64,000 nt of DNA from Diplodia intermedia (lineage: Eukaryota; Ascomycota; Dothideomycetes; Botryosphaeriales; Botryosphaeriaceae), in the NCBI GenBank assembly GCA_021495925.1, contig JAKEKT010000065.1, forward strand, positions 147,946 through 211,945, in the 5' to 3' direction. A program made the translations under genes and the position numbers. A model generated the notes under the pieces. That model ran no database searches and had not been told where the DNA came from. It saw only the letters and a list, made by a program, of their open reading frames with translations. This document shows, in pieces, positions 10,089-21,738 of the stretch. How positions within the stretch are numbered: position 1 is the stretch's first letter; each line of letters opens with the position of its first letter.

Positions 10089-12184
10089 ATGCCCGCCCAC
10101 CACTTCCACGCGCGCCATCCTCACCTCCAGCTGGACCACTCCAACATGGAATTGGACGCGCGCGCCGCCATGCCCGAGCCCGAGGCCAACCCCGACCTCA
10201 AGACCGTCATCTCCGTCGTCTACTACACGGCGCCCAAGACTTTCGATGGCCCCGCCATTTGGGTTACCGACTCGGCCAGCCAAGCGCCCGCGACTGAGGA
10301 GTCCGTTAACGCTGCAGCGAACACCGCCGAAGCCACCAAGACCAGCAGTCATGACGATGCAACCAGCACCAAGGCAACCGCCAAGAGCACCGGCACTACG
10401 CTTGCTACCCAGACCGTCAAGGCGTCGGCCTCCAAGACCACTGATGATTCGTCCAGCTCGGATTCGTCCAGCTCTGCCTCGTCGCAGCTCACCTCTACCG
10501 CCGGCGTGTCTAGCTCGGCCTCAATCAAGATCTCGCAGGCCACCGCTTCCATCTCCTCCGTTGCCGCTGCCGCTGCTAGCGCCTCCAGCACCTCTTCGTC
10601 GAGCTCATCCTCTGACAGCGGCGTGTCTAGCGGTGCCAAGGCTGGTATGGCTTTTGCAGTCATTTGCTTCATCGGACTTGTCGCCTTCCTGGCATTCTTC
10701 TGGAGAAAGCGGCAGCAGGACCAGAAGAAGGTTGAGCAGGCTGCTATGAACGAGAAGTACGATGAGAAGAGTGTTCCTCCGCAGGCCAGCAACCCTTTCA
10801 ATGATCCTCCTATCTCATTCCCCGTGGCAGCCTTGAAGAACGAGAGCAGGAACAGCGTCAGCTCTGAAAGGCCTGGTACTTCTGCGTCCCGTACGCCCAG
10901 TGTCAAGACCGTAAAGACCCCCGGCAACGCTCCCCGTCTGAGCCTGCGCCCGATGAGTCAGTTCAAGCCGATCTCCAAGGGTGAGGGTGATATCCTGGAC
11001 ACGCCTGTTGGTGTCAGCCCTTGGGAAAAGCGCGGTGCTGCCAACGCTGCCAACGATCCCACCAATCCTTTCGGAAACCATGCCGAGGTCGATACTGCCA
11101 CTGCTCGCGACGCTGTTGAACTCGGCCCTGAACTCGGCACCCCTACGACTCCCCTCACCCCGGCTCTCGAGTTTCCCTTCCCGGTCAAGGTCGCGCCCAC
11201 GTCTGCTCCTACTTCGGCTCCCACGTCTGCTCCTACCTCTGCCCCGCCCCCGGCTCTTCGCTCAGTCATTCCGAAACATATCAGCACTGCTTCTAACATG
11301 ACTGGTTCAACTGCGGTCGGTGGCGCCCAGAGCCCTAACCCTTTTGCTGACAAGGATGTTCCGCTGTCACCTGGTCCCGCTCCTACCGGCGCTCTCCCAG
11401 CTGCTCCTGGTGCCAATGGTAAAGCCTACGCTGTGCACCGTTGCCATATGGACTTCATGCCGTCCATGGCCGACGAACTCGGTGTCAAGAACGGTCAATT
11501 GGTCAGGATCATGCACGAGTACGATGATGGATGGGTGAGTTTCCCCGACTAGAACGAGTTGCTACACATATTGATTTTGAACTTTCACAGGCTCTCTGCC
11601 AGAAGATGGACGGCTCTTCGCAAGGTGTGGTGCCGCGGTCTTGCTTGTCCAAGCAGTCCCTCAAGCCTCGTCCCGGCCCTCAAGGTCCTCGCTCTCGTGC
11701 CGGCTCTAACGCTAGTTCCATCGCCCCTCCCGCTCTTGGCCAGCCTCGTCCTCTTTCTCCTGCCACCGGTCGCAACTCTCCTGGTCCCCAGAGTCTTCCG
11801 CCTCAAGGTCCCCCGCCGCAGGGCCCTCTGCCCCAAGGCCCCCCTCGCCCACGCGCTGGAAGCAATGCGTCCTTCGCCAGCCAGCCCCGTCCGATGTCGC
11901 CCGCTGGTGGTCGCAACTCCCCTGGTCCTCGTGCCATGTCGCCCATGAACCCCGCCGGTGATCGTCAGAGGTCTCAGAGCAACGCTTCTTTCTCTGCCCC
12001 TCGTCCTCAGTTCGCCCAGGATGCCCAGCGTCCTCGCTCTAGCTCCACCGGTGCGGCCGGCCGCGGAAACGCCCCTGTTCCGAGCCTTCTCGCCCCGGCT
12101 GCGGACGCTGTTGCTCCCGCTGCCGATGCTCCTGCCAACGGAGACGTGCCTCATCGCAAGCCGGTCCCCGGACAGGCTATGTGA
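10089..12184 (+). CDS. Single-pass membrane protein with C-terminal SH3 domain (Fus1-like architecture)
   Basis: Exons 10089-11534 and 11591-12184 (56 bp phase-0 intron) encode 679 residues. Residues ~60-180 are Ser/Thr/Ala-rich and probably O-glycosylated. One hydrophobic segment (about 186-208, AFAVICFIGLVAFLAFFW) follows, then basic residues (RKRQQ). A long disordered stretch carries repeated PTSAP units, and an SH3 domain at about 447-507 (YAVHRCHMDF, ELGVKNGQLVRI, YDDGW, GVVPRSCL) is interrupted by the intron exactly after the conserved Trp. The tail is Pro/Ser/Arg-rich with PxxP-like runs that could be SH3 ligands. There is no clear N-terminal signal peptide, so the TM segment probably acts as the signal-anchor. 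The layout resembles yeast Fus1 and other fungal cell-surface SH3 adaptors at polarity sites; orthology is not established. Confidence 0.85.
11200..11246 (+). repeat. Tandem PTSAP-coding repeat
   Basis: Four imperfect 12-bp units encode PTSA repeats inside the SH3 membrane protein. This is likely a length-variable linker. Confidence 0.7.
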
Positions 12185-13946
12185 TTGGCGAAAAACAACA
12201 CTCTAGCGATACCGTGCTTTGAAGGCACCCAATGCTAGGCATTTTAGATGGGTGGTGGGGGTTGTACGCTTTCTTATGATGGTCACGGAGTCTGAGTTCA
12301 TTACTGCTTTTTACGTTTGCGCGCAATGCTGGGCTACGGAATCAGCTGCCTCCTCGCTTGCTGCTGCCTGTACAGCATCGCCGCCCACTCCAGCCTCCTC
12401 TTACGATTGCTATTTCCTTTATGCCTTATATTCGATATCTGGTCCGACGACGAACGAACGACGCGGCTCACGCATGGCGGTTTTAATGTCTTCGGCAGCA
12501 ATAGCCTCATATCGACCCAAGCTTGGCCTGAAACACGCGATGGCTTGGGTCGATGGCTGGCTGTAGTTCGAGGTCATGCGTTTCTCGCCTTCGACGATCG
12601 GACCCTTCTGCTCTTCTATTCCCCTTTGTGTCTATACCCCGGCACACAAACCTCATCACTGGGAATGCCAACACCAACCACCAGTTGATGGAAGAGGAGA
12701 AGAGAAGCCACACGACGGACAATCTCCCAACGATCTTCTCCTCACAGCACAACATAAATAAGTGTATAATGTGTTTGCGGCACGAATGCGGCGCACTGCA
12801 GCAGCGGGCATTCGCAGGGTCATCTGAGCACTCGTTTGGAGTTTTCTTGCTTTCTATTTGCTAATTTCTTTCTTTCTGATCCTCGAGGTCTGCAATATCC
12901 AACTCAGACTCTATGCGATCGACCCACTCTTTTCTTTTCATGCACCTACTTCATCACGAATGTCTCGACAAAGACTCGAGACTCGGACGATCTCAGCGGT
13001 CGTCGCCAGTCAATCTCGACACAAGACAAGCAAGATTTTGTCTATTTCTGGTTTTCATCTCTTCTCGAGTCCCTGCACTGGGTTTCAGACGAGCTGAACA
13101 TCGAGGGATATTTTTTCTTTTTCTTCTTTCCAAGGGAGAAGTCGGGGGGAGCGTTGGTGGTGGTAATAAGTTTTGGGGGGGCCTGGCCAAGATAATTTTT
13201 TTCCCCTGCAGCTTCATTCCTGGTGGTGGTTTTCCATCACCACCACCGTGTCTTCCTCATCTCACAAGCAAGCGAGCGAGCGAAACTTTACGGATTTCAA
13301 AGGCGAAGTGGGAGGTTAGCGATTCTTGCGCATCTGCTGCAGAATTCTTCTTTTATTTTTGATTTGCAATCTGATCGGATTCCCCCCTGCCTGCTTGTTT
13401 TGTTTTCGTCGACTCCTATTTTTGCATAGAAAGCCTCCTGCTTCCCACCAGCCCTCTTTCCTTGGTATATATCCGGCACGGCCCGTGGCTTCTCTGCGGC
13501 TTGTCGGAGACGAGGGGAGAGAAAGAAAATCTAAGCACGGGTGTTATTTTCTTGCATACCATTTGTCGTGATGATCATGGCGGTGCTTTAGGTGATGGAT
13601 TCCGGCGGCAGTGATGCTCGTGACCATGTATGTATATAGGTGTTGGACGCATAATATTGTGGGATCATCACGAGTGCATAAATGATAGACATTGTGATGC
13701 GCAGCACATCTCTCCCTTCATCCCGTCCTCTGACAACCTTTTCTCTCCACCGGCAACAATGCTTATTCCAACCAAGCTGGTGGTCCATGGGACTCGACGG
13801 GCCCTTCCTTACCCGCCGCCAAGTTTTACACCACACCAAACACCATCACCACCGGTTAACCAAGTTTTTGCAACTCTCAAACGTCCAGCAACGTTTGCAC
13901 TACTACTGATCATGAGCATTCCAAGCACATCCGTCTTACATAATCA
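12185..13946. other. Gene-poor region left of tRNA-Leu(AAG)
   Basis: Mostly T- and C-rich DNA with short homopolymer runs. The first few hundred bases are probably the 3' UTR of the SH3 gene. No open frame here shows a domain or coding bias. Confidence 0.5.
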
Positions 13947-14046
13947 GGTGAGGTGGCCGAGTTGGTTATGGCGCCAGGTTAAGGTGTACTCTTAGCAACG
14001 ATTCCTGGTGGGGCAACCCGCGCGAGTTCGAGTCTCGTCCTCATCA
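13947..14046 (+). tRNA. tRNA-Leu (anticodon AAG), with intron
   Basis: Type II tRNA. The 7-bp acceptor stem (GGTGAGG with CCTCATC, one G-U) ends in discriminator A at 14046. D arm GCC...GGC; anticodon stem CCAGG/CCTGG; loop TTAAGG-T with anticodon AAG at 13981-13983. An 18-nt intron at 13985-14002 lies after position 37, the canonical site. The long variable arm (GGG-GCAA-CCC) and T arm (GCGAG TTCGAGT CTCGT) complete the fold. Long variable arm, discriminator A and anticodon all say leucine. Mature length before CCA is 82 nt. Confidence 0.93.
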
Positions 14047-14051
14047 TCATC

Positions 14052-14056
14052 TTTTT
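14052..14056 (+). terminator. Pol III T-run after tRNA-Leu(AAG)
   Basis: Five consecutive T residues, five bases past the discriminator base. Confidence 0.7.
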
Positions 14057-17000
14057 GCTCTCTCTTGGTCATATCTGGCTTGACTTTTTTTTTCTTTCTC
14101 GCTCGCTCCTAAAATGTATGGGGTTGTGCACGGACGGGGCAGAGAGAGATATCCGGAGGTGGGCCGAGTAGCGAGAGGCGGACGGATGGTTGGTTGGTTG
14201 GTTGGATACTCTCCCTCTTTTTGCTTCTGTTTCTTTCTCCTCCCCCCTCATTTTTTTTTTCCGTGGTTTGGCTCCAGGATTGTTGTACAGGGTGGATCTG
14301 TCTCCAACGGGGAAATACTGCGGTGCTCCTGCCGAGGAAGAGGGGGAGAAGATAAAGCGAGCATGAATGAACCGCTGTACGCTAAGGTGCTATCTCCCGA
14401 TGGCCAGGCCAGGAGTTCGAGATGGGTGGGCCGGGGCCTTGCGGGCAATGCAGCGCTGCCCAACTTTTCCCGGGGAGCATTCTTGGGAGAGAAACAGGTT
14501 ATGTCAGATGGACAAAAAGGCAATCTGCAACGTCAATCGGATCGATCGTGCAAACACTTCAATAAGCAGAGTGATGCATCCAGGTCATTTCCCGGCCAGC
14601 GCTTCAATTTAGCATCTGATACCCGCCGCGATCGGGTAAGCGAGCGGAAATGATGACGCGTGAACAAGAGTCATGCAGGGAAAAACAGGGGGAGGGGGAT
14701 CGATGACCAGGAACATGGTCGGAGGGGGCCAGGAATGCCAGTCGAGCGGCGTCGCGAATGGTAGCCAGGGATTCAATCAATGCGGGGCCGCGAACCATCA
14801 TTGGTCCGCGCCGTACGTACTGACGAAGTGACGCCATGGTGAACCCTCCACATAGATGAGGTCGATGTGGAGGGCCTTTCCCCGCCGCTTAGCTCTGCAG
14901 GGTCTTGGAGGTAAGATGGTTTGATCAGGAGGGGCACGTCATGGGGGAGGGGAGGGGGATGGCAGCAGGGTCTCGTCAATAATCAGGGTTCGTCGACGTG
15001 ACAACGGTCAGCTGCAACGGCTGGCTCGACGGTGCCGGGGACGGATGGAGCGATGGGGTTCCGGGGAAGTCGTGCTGAGAAGTGTCGCTCCTCCGGCGTG
15101 GTTGGCTCGATCACAGTGCAAACTCCCGGTCTGAGCCCTGGCCCCGCCGCACTCGAGAAGAAAACGCTGGTGTGTTGTCCCTGCAAGCTTGACATGCGGT
15201 TATGTAGGGTCCTTCTCTTCCGCGGAAAGATCAACCATCATGCAGGAAGACTATGCCCAGTAGGGCTAGCCACGCACTCCTACGTCACGGCCCCCAGCCT
15301 TGTGGACTCCACCACACCGATTTAATTAGAAGATACAGAAGCCCAAGACGGAAAATGGAAAGCGGTATGGCTGAAGTTCCAGTCCGGTGGCTGTGTGGAA
15401 ACAAGTAAGGAGAATGAGGCGGTCGGCTGCTGAACTCCAAGACCATTTCCATGTTGACCCGGGTCCGCCGCCCGCACTCCAAGGAAGCGTTGAGAAAACC
15501 CAATATCTCTCTGCTGCCGAGGGAGGGTTATGATATGAAACAAGAAAATCGCCAGTCCAGATCCTCGGGCTCATTGACAACGATCGGCAGCGTCCCATTC
15601 CATCTGGCGAAGCAGGGCAATGGTCTCGCATCCGCGGCATTCGCTGCCAGAAACTGGGCTAACGTGGTCCTTGCGGCTTGCACAGTTACGGCCATCAGCT
15701 CCTGATGAGTTGGCATTGTCGCACGGCGTCGATGCAAAGCCATTTGGATGTGCCTTTCCACAGCACGCGTAGACGTAATGCGTGAACCAGCACATCAATA
15801 TAGGACACCAAGGAGCAGTGAGGACGATGTGCGTTGATATTGAATTCCTGCAGATTCTGCCTACTTGAAAGGAAGAAGGAGTCTCGATCTAGCTGAGGAC
15901 ACTGGGACGTTTCCTGCTGGGGAAGAGAGGGACGCGGAGTTCAAGCTTGGCCTGATGGTTGTGAGAAGTTGAGGGATCCGCATCGACGGGACATGCTTAC
16001 TTTCTTGGACTTTTCCGTTTGTTGCCTGACTAGCAGCGTTCCTTGGGAAAGGAGCCCAGGCGGACGCCGCTATGTTTTCCTTCAGCAGAAAGAGCATTGC
16101 GCGGCGCACTTATACCGAGAGACGATGGTGACGCATGGGCCCTCGCAAATGAGCGCATAGGTGCAAAGCAATGCCTGTAGACGCACTAGGGGCGGCCCGG
16201 GGTGCCACCACGGGCCAAACATCCGGCGACTGGTGCAAATTATGCTGGAGTGTTGGGAACAATGCTTGGTACCTTGGAAGCGAGCTGGGGCTAATCTGTG
16301 ACGTTGAGGTGCATCGATCTGGGGACTGCCGGAGGGAAGAGAGCCTCAAGTTCATCAAGGCATGGAGAAGACTCCGATCAGCCTTACGGCGGCTATCACT
16401 GCCTCCCCGCCGGCAGCCAGAAGAGTCCCCGGAGTCGATCCCGAACAATGACGCGCAATCAGAGGGCCGATGGAGGCGGCTGCAAGGAGCTACCGGCAGT
16501 GACATGCGTGCCAATCAGAAGGCTGGGCTGCAAACTTGGAAGGAAACGACGGGTTTTCTGGACGTTCACCCGTCGCAGGGAACGGGGCGAGACGAACAGC
16601 GCTTGGCGGATCCAGGGGGCGGCGAGTCGTGTGCGGTTCATGCTGCTGGCGCCCCGGCACCCGGCGCCCGGCACACACGAGGCTGATCTGCTCTGAACAC
16701 CTTGGGCCCATCGTGGTCGCCGGTCCATCGTATATAGCGGGCCGTCCGGGGCCTGAAGGCAGCGAAATGCGGAACTGACAGATGGACAGATACAGATGGA
16801 CGCTGGTGGAACATTGCGCACGGCCAACATGGACTTTGTCGCTGCGAAACAACCATGCCCTCAACCCTCGTCTCGCCGTCAATTCACACTGAGCAGCACA
16901 AGAGCAAGTGGGGCCCCGCGTCCTGGGCGTGAAAGGCGGCTGCGTGGGGCGACATCAACACTCACCGCCTCACCTCGCCCCAGGCTTCTTGAACGGCCGC

Positions 17001-17572
17001 CCTACACATGATGAGCCAGGAACAGGAACATGCTCTCACTGACCTTGAGTCGGGCGGTATTGCCTGCCGTGTCATGGGCGGACGCGTTCTGCTGTTTCCT
17101 AGCACAACTAGGCCCAAAGGAGACCCATGCACGTGGCTAGACAGACTGGGAAGGAGCGAGGATGACAGCTTACTGCACAAGACTGCCCCATGGTCTTTTG
17201 CCAGGATCATGCCCGGGCCACGCGCAGAAGCCGTTCTGGGCAGCCACCAGGGGAGGTCGACAGCATCGGAAAGAAGAGGACCATCCCTCCCAACACCTGC
17301 CTTTTGCATCCCCACTGTTCGTGCATCGACCTGCGGGCTACGCTGGCTGCAAAAGCCAGGGACTGTCTCGCTGCATCTTGAGATTCGGGGGTTCGGCGGG
17401 GTTATTGATTACCAGCTGCGGTTCCGTCGGGGAAAGGGCACCTCAGTCACGTGACCGTTGCCTTTCCCAGAATCCTCGGTCCCAGGGCGGCGGCGCGGGG
17501 CAACGATTTCGCCTCCAGCCATCGCCATCAGCCCTACCGCACACCACCACGTTCGAGATCGCGACTGCGCTC
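14057..17572. other. Gene-poor region upstream of the mitochondrial carrier
   Basis: About 3.5 kb with many short overlapping open frames on both strands, none with a recognisable domain or clean exon structure. A (TTGG)n run lies near 14187-14205. The last few hundred bases are presumably the carrier promoter. No transposon ends or RNA genes seen. Confidence 0.5.
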
Positions 17573-19286
17573 ATGTCTGCCGACTTCTGGGCCGGCTACA
17601 TCAGCGGTGCCGCCGGCATCATCATTGGCAATCCACTAGACCTCGTCAAGACGCGACTGCAAGCCGGCCCTGCAGCTGCAGCCACCCGCTCCAATGCCGC
17701 TCCCGCCGCAGACACCATCAATTGGCGCAATGCTGGGAACTACGTTCGTGGTAAGTGCGCATCTCCACACCGCCAACTCTGCTTTTTCTTCGCCTCACCT
17801 ATGCATAACCATCACTGCCAATGACATGCTCCCGATCGCATTCCTCGCCATGCGAGCACAGCGTGGTTTGGGTGTGACACAGCGCAAGCCACGCCGTTCA
17901 GCATGCACGCACCACCCTGCGGCTCGACAAGCTTAGCACTCGAGAGGCCTCAGGCATGAGCAGAGCACAAACTACAACACCAATCAACCATCCCGAGGAA
18001 TGACCACCGGTGCCCTCTTTCATTTGGACAATGAAACCCAAAATGCCCCAACCAAACCACGAACAACCCCAAAAACCACCACCACCACCAAGAAGGCAGA
18101 CTGACACTTACCCACCGGTTTGGTGCGTGGTTGAATCGCAGGTGCCACGGCCCCCATCCTCGGCTACGGCGCCCTCAACGCCATCCTCTTCGTCTCCTAC
18201 AACCGCACCCTCTCCCTCCTCGGCGAGCGCGACCCGTCCAAGCCGCACGGCCTCGCCCGCGTCTTCTGGGCCGGCGCCGTCAGCGGCTTCGCCACCTTTG
18301 TCGTCTCCGCCCCCACCGAGCTGGTCAAGTGTCGGGCCCAGGTGTACGATTCCATGCCGCAAAGACGTGGTGCGGACGGCGGTGGCAGCAGCAGCAGCAG
18401 CAGCAGCAGGGTCAGCTCGTGGGCCGTTGCGCGGGAGACGTGGAGGGCGGAGGGGTTGAAGGGGTTTTACCACGGGGGTGTGGTGACGGGGGTGAGGGAC
18501 GCGGTTGGTTATGCGTTCTAGTGCGTGCAAGCTTTTGATTTTTTCCCTCCCCACCCCCCTCCTTCCATATTACCTACCTCCCGGAAGCCGAGGGAGGGCC
18601 GAAGTATGCATGCATGCGTGGATGGGAAGAAGAAAGACTGACCCCTTCCCTCCGTTTGAAAACAACAGCTTCTGGTCCTACGAGCTCAGCAAGCGCCTCA
18701 TCACCTCCCCGGACGAAGACACGCAGCGCCAAGCCGCCCTCAAGGTCCTCCTCTGCGGCGGCATCGCCGGCGTCGTGACGTGGGCCTCCATCTTCCCGCT
18801 GGGTGAGTGAGTCCGAACCACCACCACCACCAACGAAGGAGAAGACAAAGGCAACAAAAGCAAAAAAAAAAAAAAAAGAAGTTAAAAAGCTGATTGATTC
18901 CGTCCCCCAACCAAGACGTCATCAAAACCCGCGTCCAAACCCAACAACAAGCCTGGTCGGCCGTCACGGCACCGCCGCCGCCGCCGGGCGGCCAGCAATC
19001 GCCTCTCTTGCCCCGCGAGTCGTCGACGTCGACGGCGACGGGGAGCGGGACGACGGGGAGGCGGATGGGGGCGTGGGAAGTCACCAAGCACGCGTACCGC
19101 ACCGAGGGGCTCGCGCCCTTCTTCCGAGGGCTGGGCATCTGCAGCGTGCGCGCCTTCGTCGTCAACGCCGTCCAGTGGGCCGTCTACGAGTGGGTGATGC
19201 GGTTGATGCGTGAGAGGGAGAAGGGGGGGAGTGGAGGGGTTGGGTTGGAGTTCGCGGCGCATCAAGGCAGCAGTGTGGCTGCTTAG
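17573..19286 (+). CDS. Mitochondrial carrier family (SLC25) transporter, carnitine/ornithine-type subfamily
   Basis: Four exons: 17573-17750, 18142-18520, 18669-18802 and 18916-19286; 353 residues. Three repeats each carry the signature: PLDLVKTRLQ, PTELVKCRAQ and PLDVIKTRVQ. The last is split by intron 3. PTELVKCRAQ plus the later RDAVGYAFYFWSYE point to the CACT/ORC (acylcarnitine or basic amino acid) branch, but the substrate is inferred only. Expected in the inner mitochondrial membrane. Two low-complexity insertions lie in loops: a Ser run encoded by an AGC repeat after repeat 2, and a Pro/Gly/Ser/Thr insert after repeat 3. Intron 1 is 391 bp, long for this window. The gene converges on the RRM gene. 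Confidence 0.87.
18385..18409 (+). repeat. CAG/AGC trinucleotide microsatellite
   Basis: Uninterrupted trinucleotide run inside exon 2 of the carrier, read as consecutive Ser codons. Confidence 0.85.
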
Positions 19287-19715
19287 CATCTGGAGATATC
19301 TCAAAGCGGATGAGAGATAGAGGAGGCATGAAGACCCAACGGAGGGGATTTGGGAACGAGGAGAGAGAAAGAAAAAAAAAGGCAACAGACTAGACACAAT
19401 TCACGAGCTGTCAACGGCAACACAAAGTAGAACGCCTTTTTTGTTGTGATTAGCCTATGGAAAGGAGACGTTATCCGCAGTCTGAGTGGATGATACTACA
19501 TGGAAACTTTTTTTTCGGTCGAAAATAGCCCGCACCAAGCAGATGGGTATGCTGCCTCTCAATTTCCACGGCCATAGTAGTCGTCTGAGCCCTTCCTAAA
19601 GAAACCTTGATCGAAAAAGTCCTGATGATTTGCCCGACCGTGCTGGCTGATGCACGCCCGCAATGAAACTGAAAAGCAACCCGTGACCCTAAGCGATAGT
19701 GCAAGTCGATACCGC
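19287..19715. other. Convergent 3' intergenic region
   Basis: 429 bp between two 3' ends, with A and T runs; nothing beyond 3' UTR sequence recognised. Confidence 0.5.
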
Positions 19716-21738
19716 TCACATGATCTGGTCCTGAGTGAGGCCCTGGGTCGCCTCCGTCTCCATAGCGTCCGTGGGGCCCTGCAGGTTGGTGTACTTGACG
19801 AAAGAAAGGCCAAGAGGACGACCGCCGTACTGGTAACCGGTGAACTTGGCTATGCTAGAGTCAGCGTCGTGTTTTCGGGGCAAAGGGTCTTGAATCTTAC
19901 AGATGGCAGTCTCTGCGTTCTCAGCGGTGTCGAACTCAACCACGCCGGTGCCACGGGAACGGCCGTTAGGCTCGTACTGGATCTCTGCACGCTCGACCTT
20001 GCCGATGGTGGTGAAGAGTTCCACAAGGTCTTCGTTGCTGGTCGACCAGGGCAGCTGAAACAGGTCAGTGACGAAGCGCCAGCACGTGGAATTTGCCAAC
20101 TTACGTTGCGGACGTAGATGATGTTGCTGCGTTCGCCTCCAGAGGTAGCGTAATCAGTGAACGGGTTGGGAGGGCCAGCAGGAATGGCCTGGGCGAAGTC
20201 ACCACCAGCACCAGCAGCGGCGCCAGGGCCCATGCCACCACCGTAGGGCGCACCGCCACCAAATCCGCCGCGGCCGCCATAGCCGAAACCGCCCCTGGCG
20301 CCGAATCCGCCACGACCGAAACCACCACGGCCACCAAATCCGCCACCAAAACCACCACGACCGTAGCCAGGCGGACCAGCGAAACGGTCCTCCTTCACCT
20401 CCAGAGTGCGGCCCTGCCAGTCGTATCCGTTGAATTGACTGATCGCATTGCGAGCATCGTCGGGCGTCTCGAAAACGACAATACCGGAGCCCTTCATACG
20501 GCCGTCGGGGGTCTGATGGACGTCGGCGCGGAGGACGGAACCTGTGTGAGCTGTCATTGCAGATGAGCGATAGCTCGTTGAACGGGGGGCCCAATGGCAG
20601 CATGATCAGTGTACTCACCGGCCTGGCGGAACAAGTCCTTCAGATCCTGCCAGCCAACGTTGTACGGGAGCTAGTGACATGAGTCAACGAAACCGATTCC
20701 TTGCGTACAGTTAGCAGAAAGCAGAGGTGGGGATAACATACGTTGGAGACGTAGAGCTGGCGTCCACCGCCTCCATAGCCGCCGCCGCCGCCACCACCAC
20801 CTCCGGCACCACCTCCGTAAGCGTCAAAGCCGCCGCGGCCTCCGCCCATGGCTCCATAGCCTCCACGGCCGATGGAAGGAGGCGCGGTGAACCGAGGCTC
20901 AGCCTCACGGTCCTTTGCGTTGTGGAGAACCTATTAGCGTTATACTGGTCTTTGGCATTGGAAATGGGAGAAGGGGGATGTTAGCACAAGCTTACCTCGC
21001 GCACGTAAACGAGGCGTCCCATAAGGTTCTGGTTCGAAAGGGTTTGAACAGCCTGCTGGGCCTGCTCCCTGGTGGCGTATTCCACAATCCTGGGTGGATT
21101 AGCGCATGTCCGGCAGGCGGTGGTGGTGTCGCTGTGTCGCTTACCCGCATCCCTACATCAACCCGAGGACACCGTCCCATCCGTCAATCCAATGTTCCAA
21201 AATAACCAGAGAAAACCAGAAAGACCAGCCATAGTCAGCCCACCTTCGACATTCCATTGGGAAGTAAAAGCACATCGGCGAACAGGACCTCTCCGGCTGT
21301 GGTGGTGATGAGCGTTAGCGATGCACGAGGCTGGGGCTGGGCGACGGTGCGCTTACCCTGTCTCATGAAGTCCTTGAGGTGATGCCACTTGACATCGTAC
21401 GACAGATTACCGACGTAGACACGACGGTCCTGTTGGGAAGACTCGCGCAGAGATGCCATCATCTGTTCCTTTGCTACTGCCTTTTCCTCAGCGCTGCGAA
21501 CCGGCGGCGCACCACGCGAAGCAGCGTATGAACCTGAATATCCACCAGCTGCGGAGGCAGCACCAGTCATAGGCGAGCGCGAGCGGCGATCGCTTCGGCG
21601 ATAGTCGTCACGGCTGCGCGAGCGACTGCGCGGGGAGTAGGAGCGTCGGCTGCGGCGCGGGCTACGCGATCGGCGGCGCGGCGAGCGGGACCTTTCGCGC
21701 TGGTGGTTGGGGTAAGCGTCAGTAGCTGCGGCGTCCAT
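19716..21738 (-). CDS. Gbp2/Hrb1-like SR/RGG RNA-binding protein with three RRMs
   Basis: Nine exons on the minus strand: 21738-21357, 21296-21244, 21152-21145, 21089-20996, 20912-20742, 20670-20619, 20541-20105, 20054-19901 and 19849-19716; 494 residues. The N-terminus is an SR domain (RSRSPRRRSRSPRRS). RRM1 (~104-180, VYVGNLSYDV), RRM2 (~229-310, QLYVSNLPYNVGW) and RRM3 (~393-470, IIYVRNLPWSTS) follow, with Gly-rich spacers including an RGG-like GGFGGRGGFGRGG region (~312-375). This order matches yeast Gbp2/Hrb1, shuttling mRNA export and quality-control factors. Exon 3 is only 8 nt and supplies KGCG, restoring the RRM1 frame into IVEYATREQAQ. The 51-nt intron 19850-19900 is in frame and stop-free. 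Upstream donors at 22253 and 22096 suggest spliced 5' exons. Confidence 0.85.
21145..21152 (-). other. 8-nt microexon in RRM1
   Basis: Flanked by ...GATGTAG on the 5' side and GTAAGCG on the 3' side (minus strand). It joins MSK to IVEYATR through GCG. Without it the frame is broken. Confidence 0.8.

Noticed and set aside
9224..10297. 357-codon plus-strand open frame
   Set aside because: Arg/Pro/Ser-rich reading of a GC-rich leader; overlaps the SH3 gene out of frame and has no motif.
20912..20935. Alternative TAG acceptor upstream of the DREAEPRF exon in the Gbp2-like gene
   Set aside because: It is in frame and would add six residues (VLHNAK), but joining VYVRE directly to DREAEPRF fits the family better. 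Kept only as a possible alternative splice.
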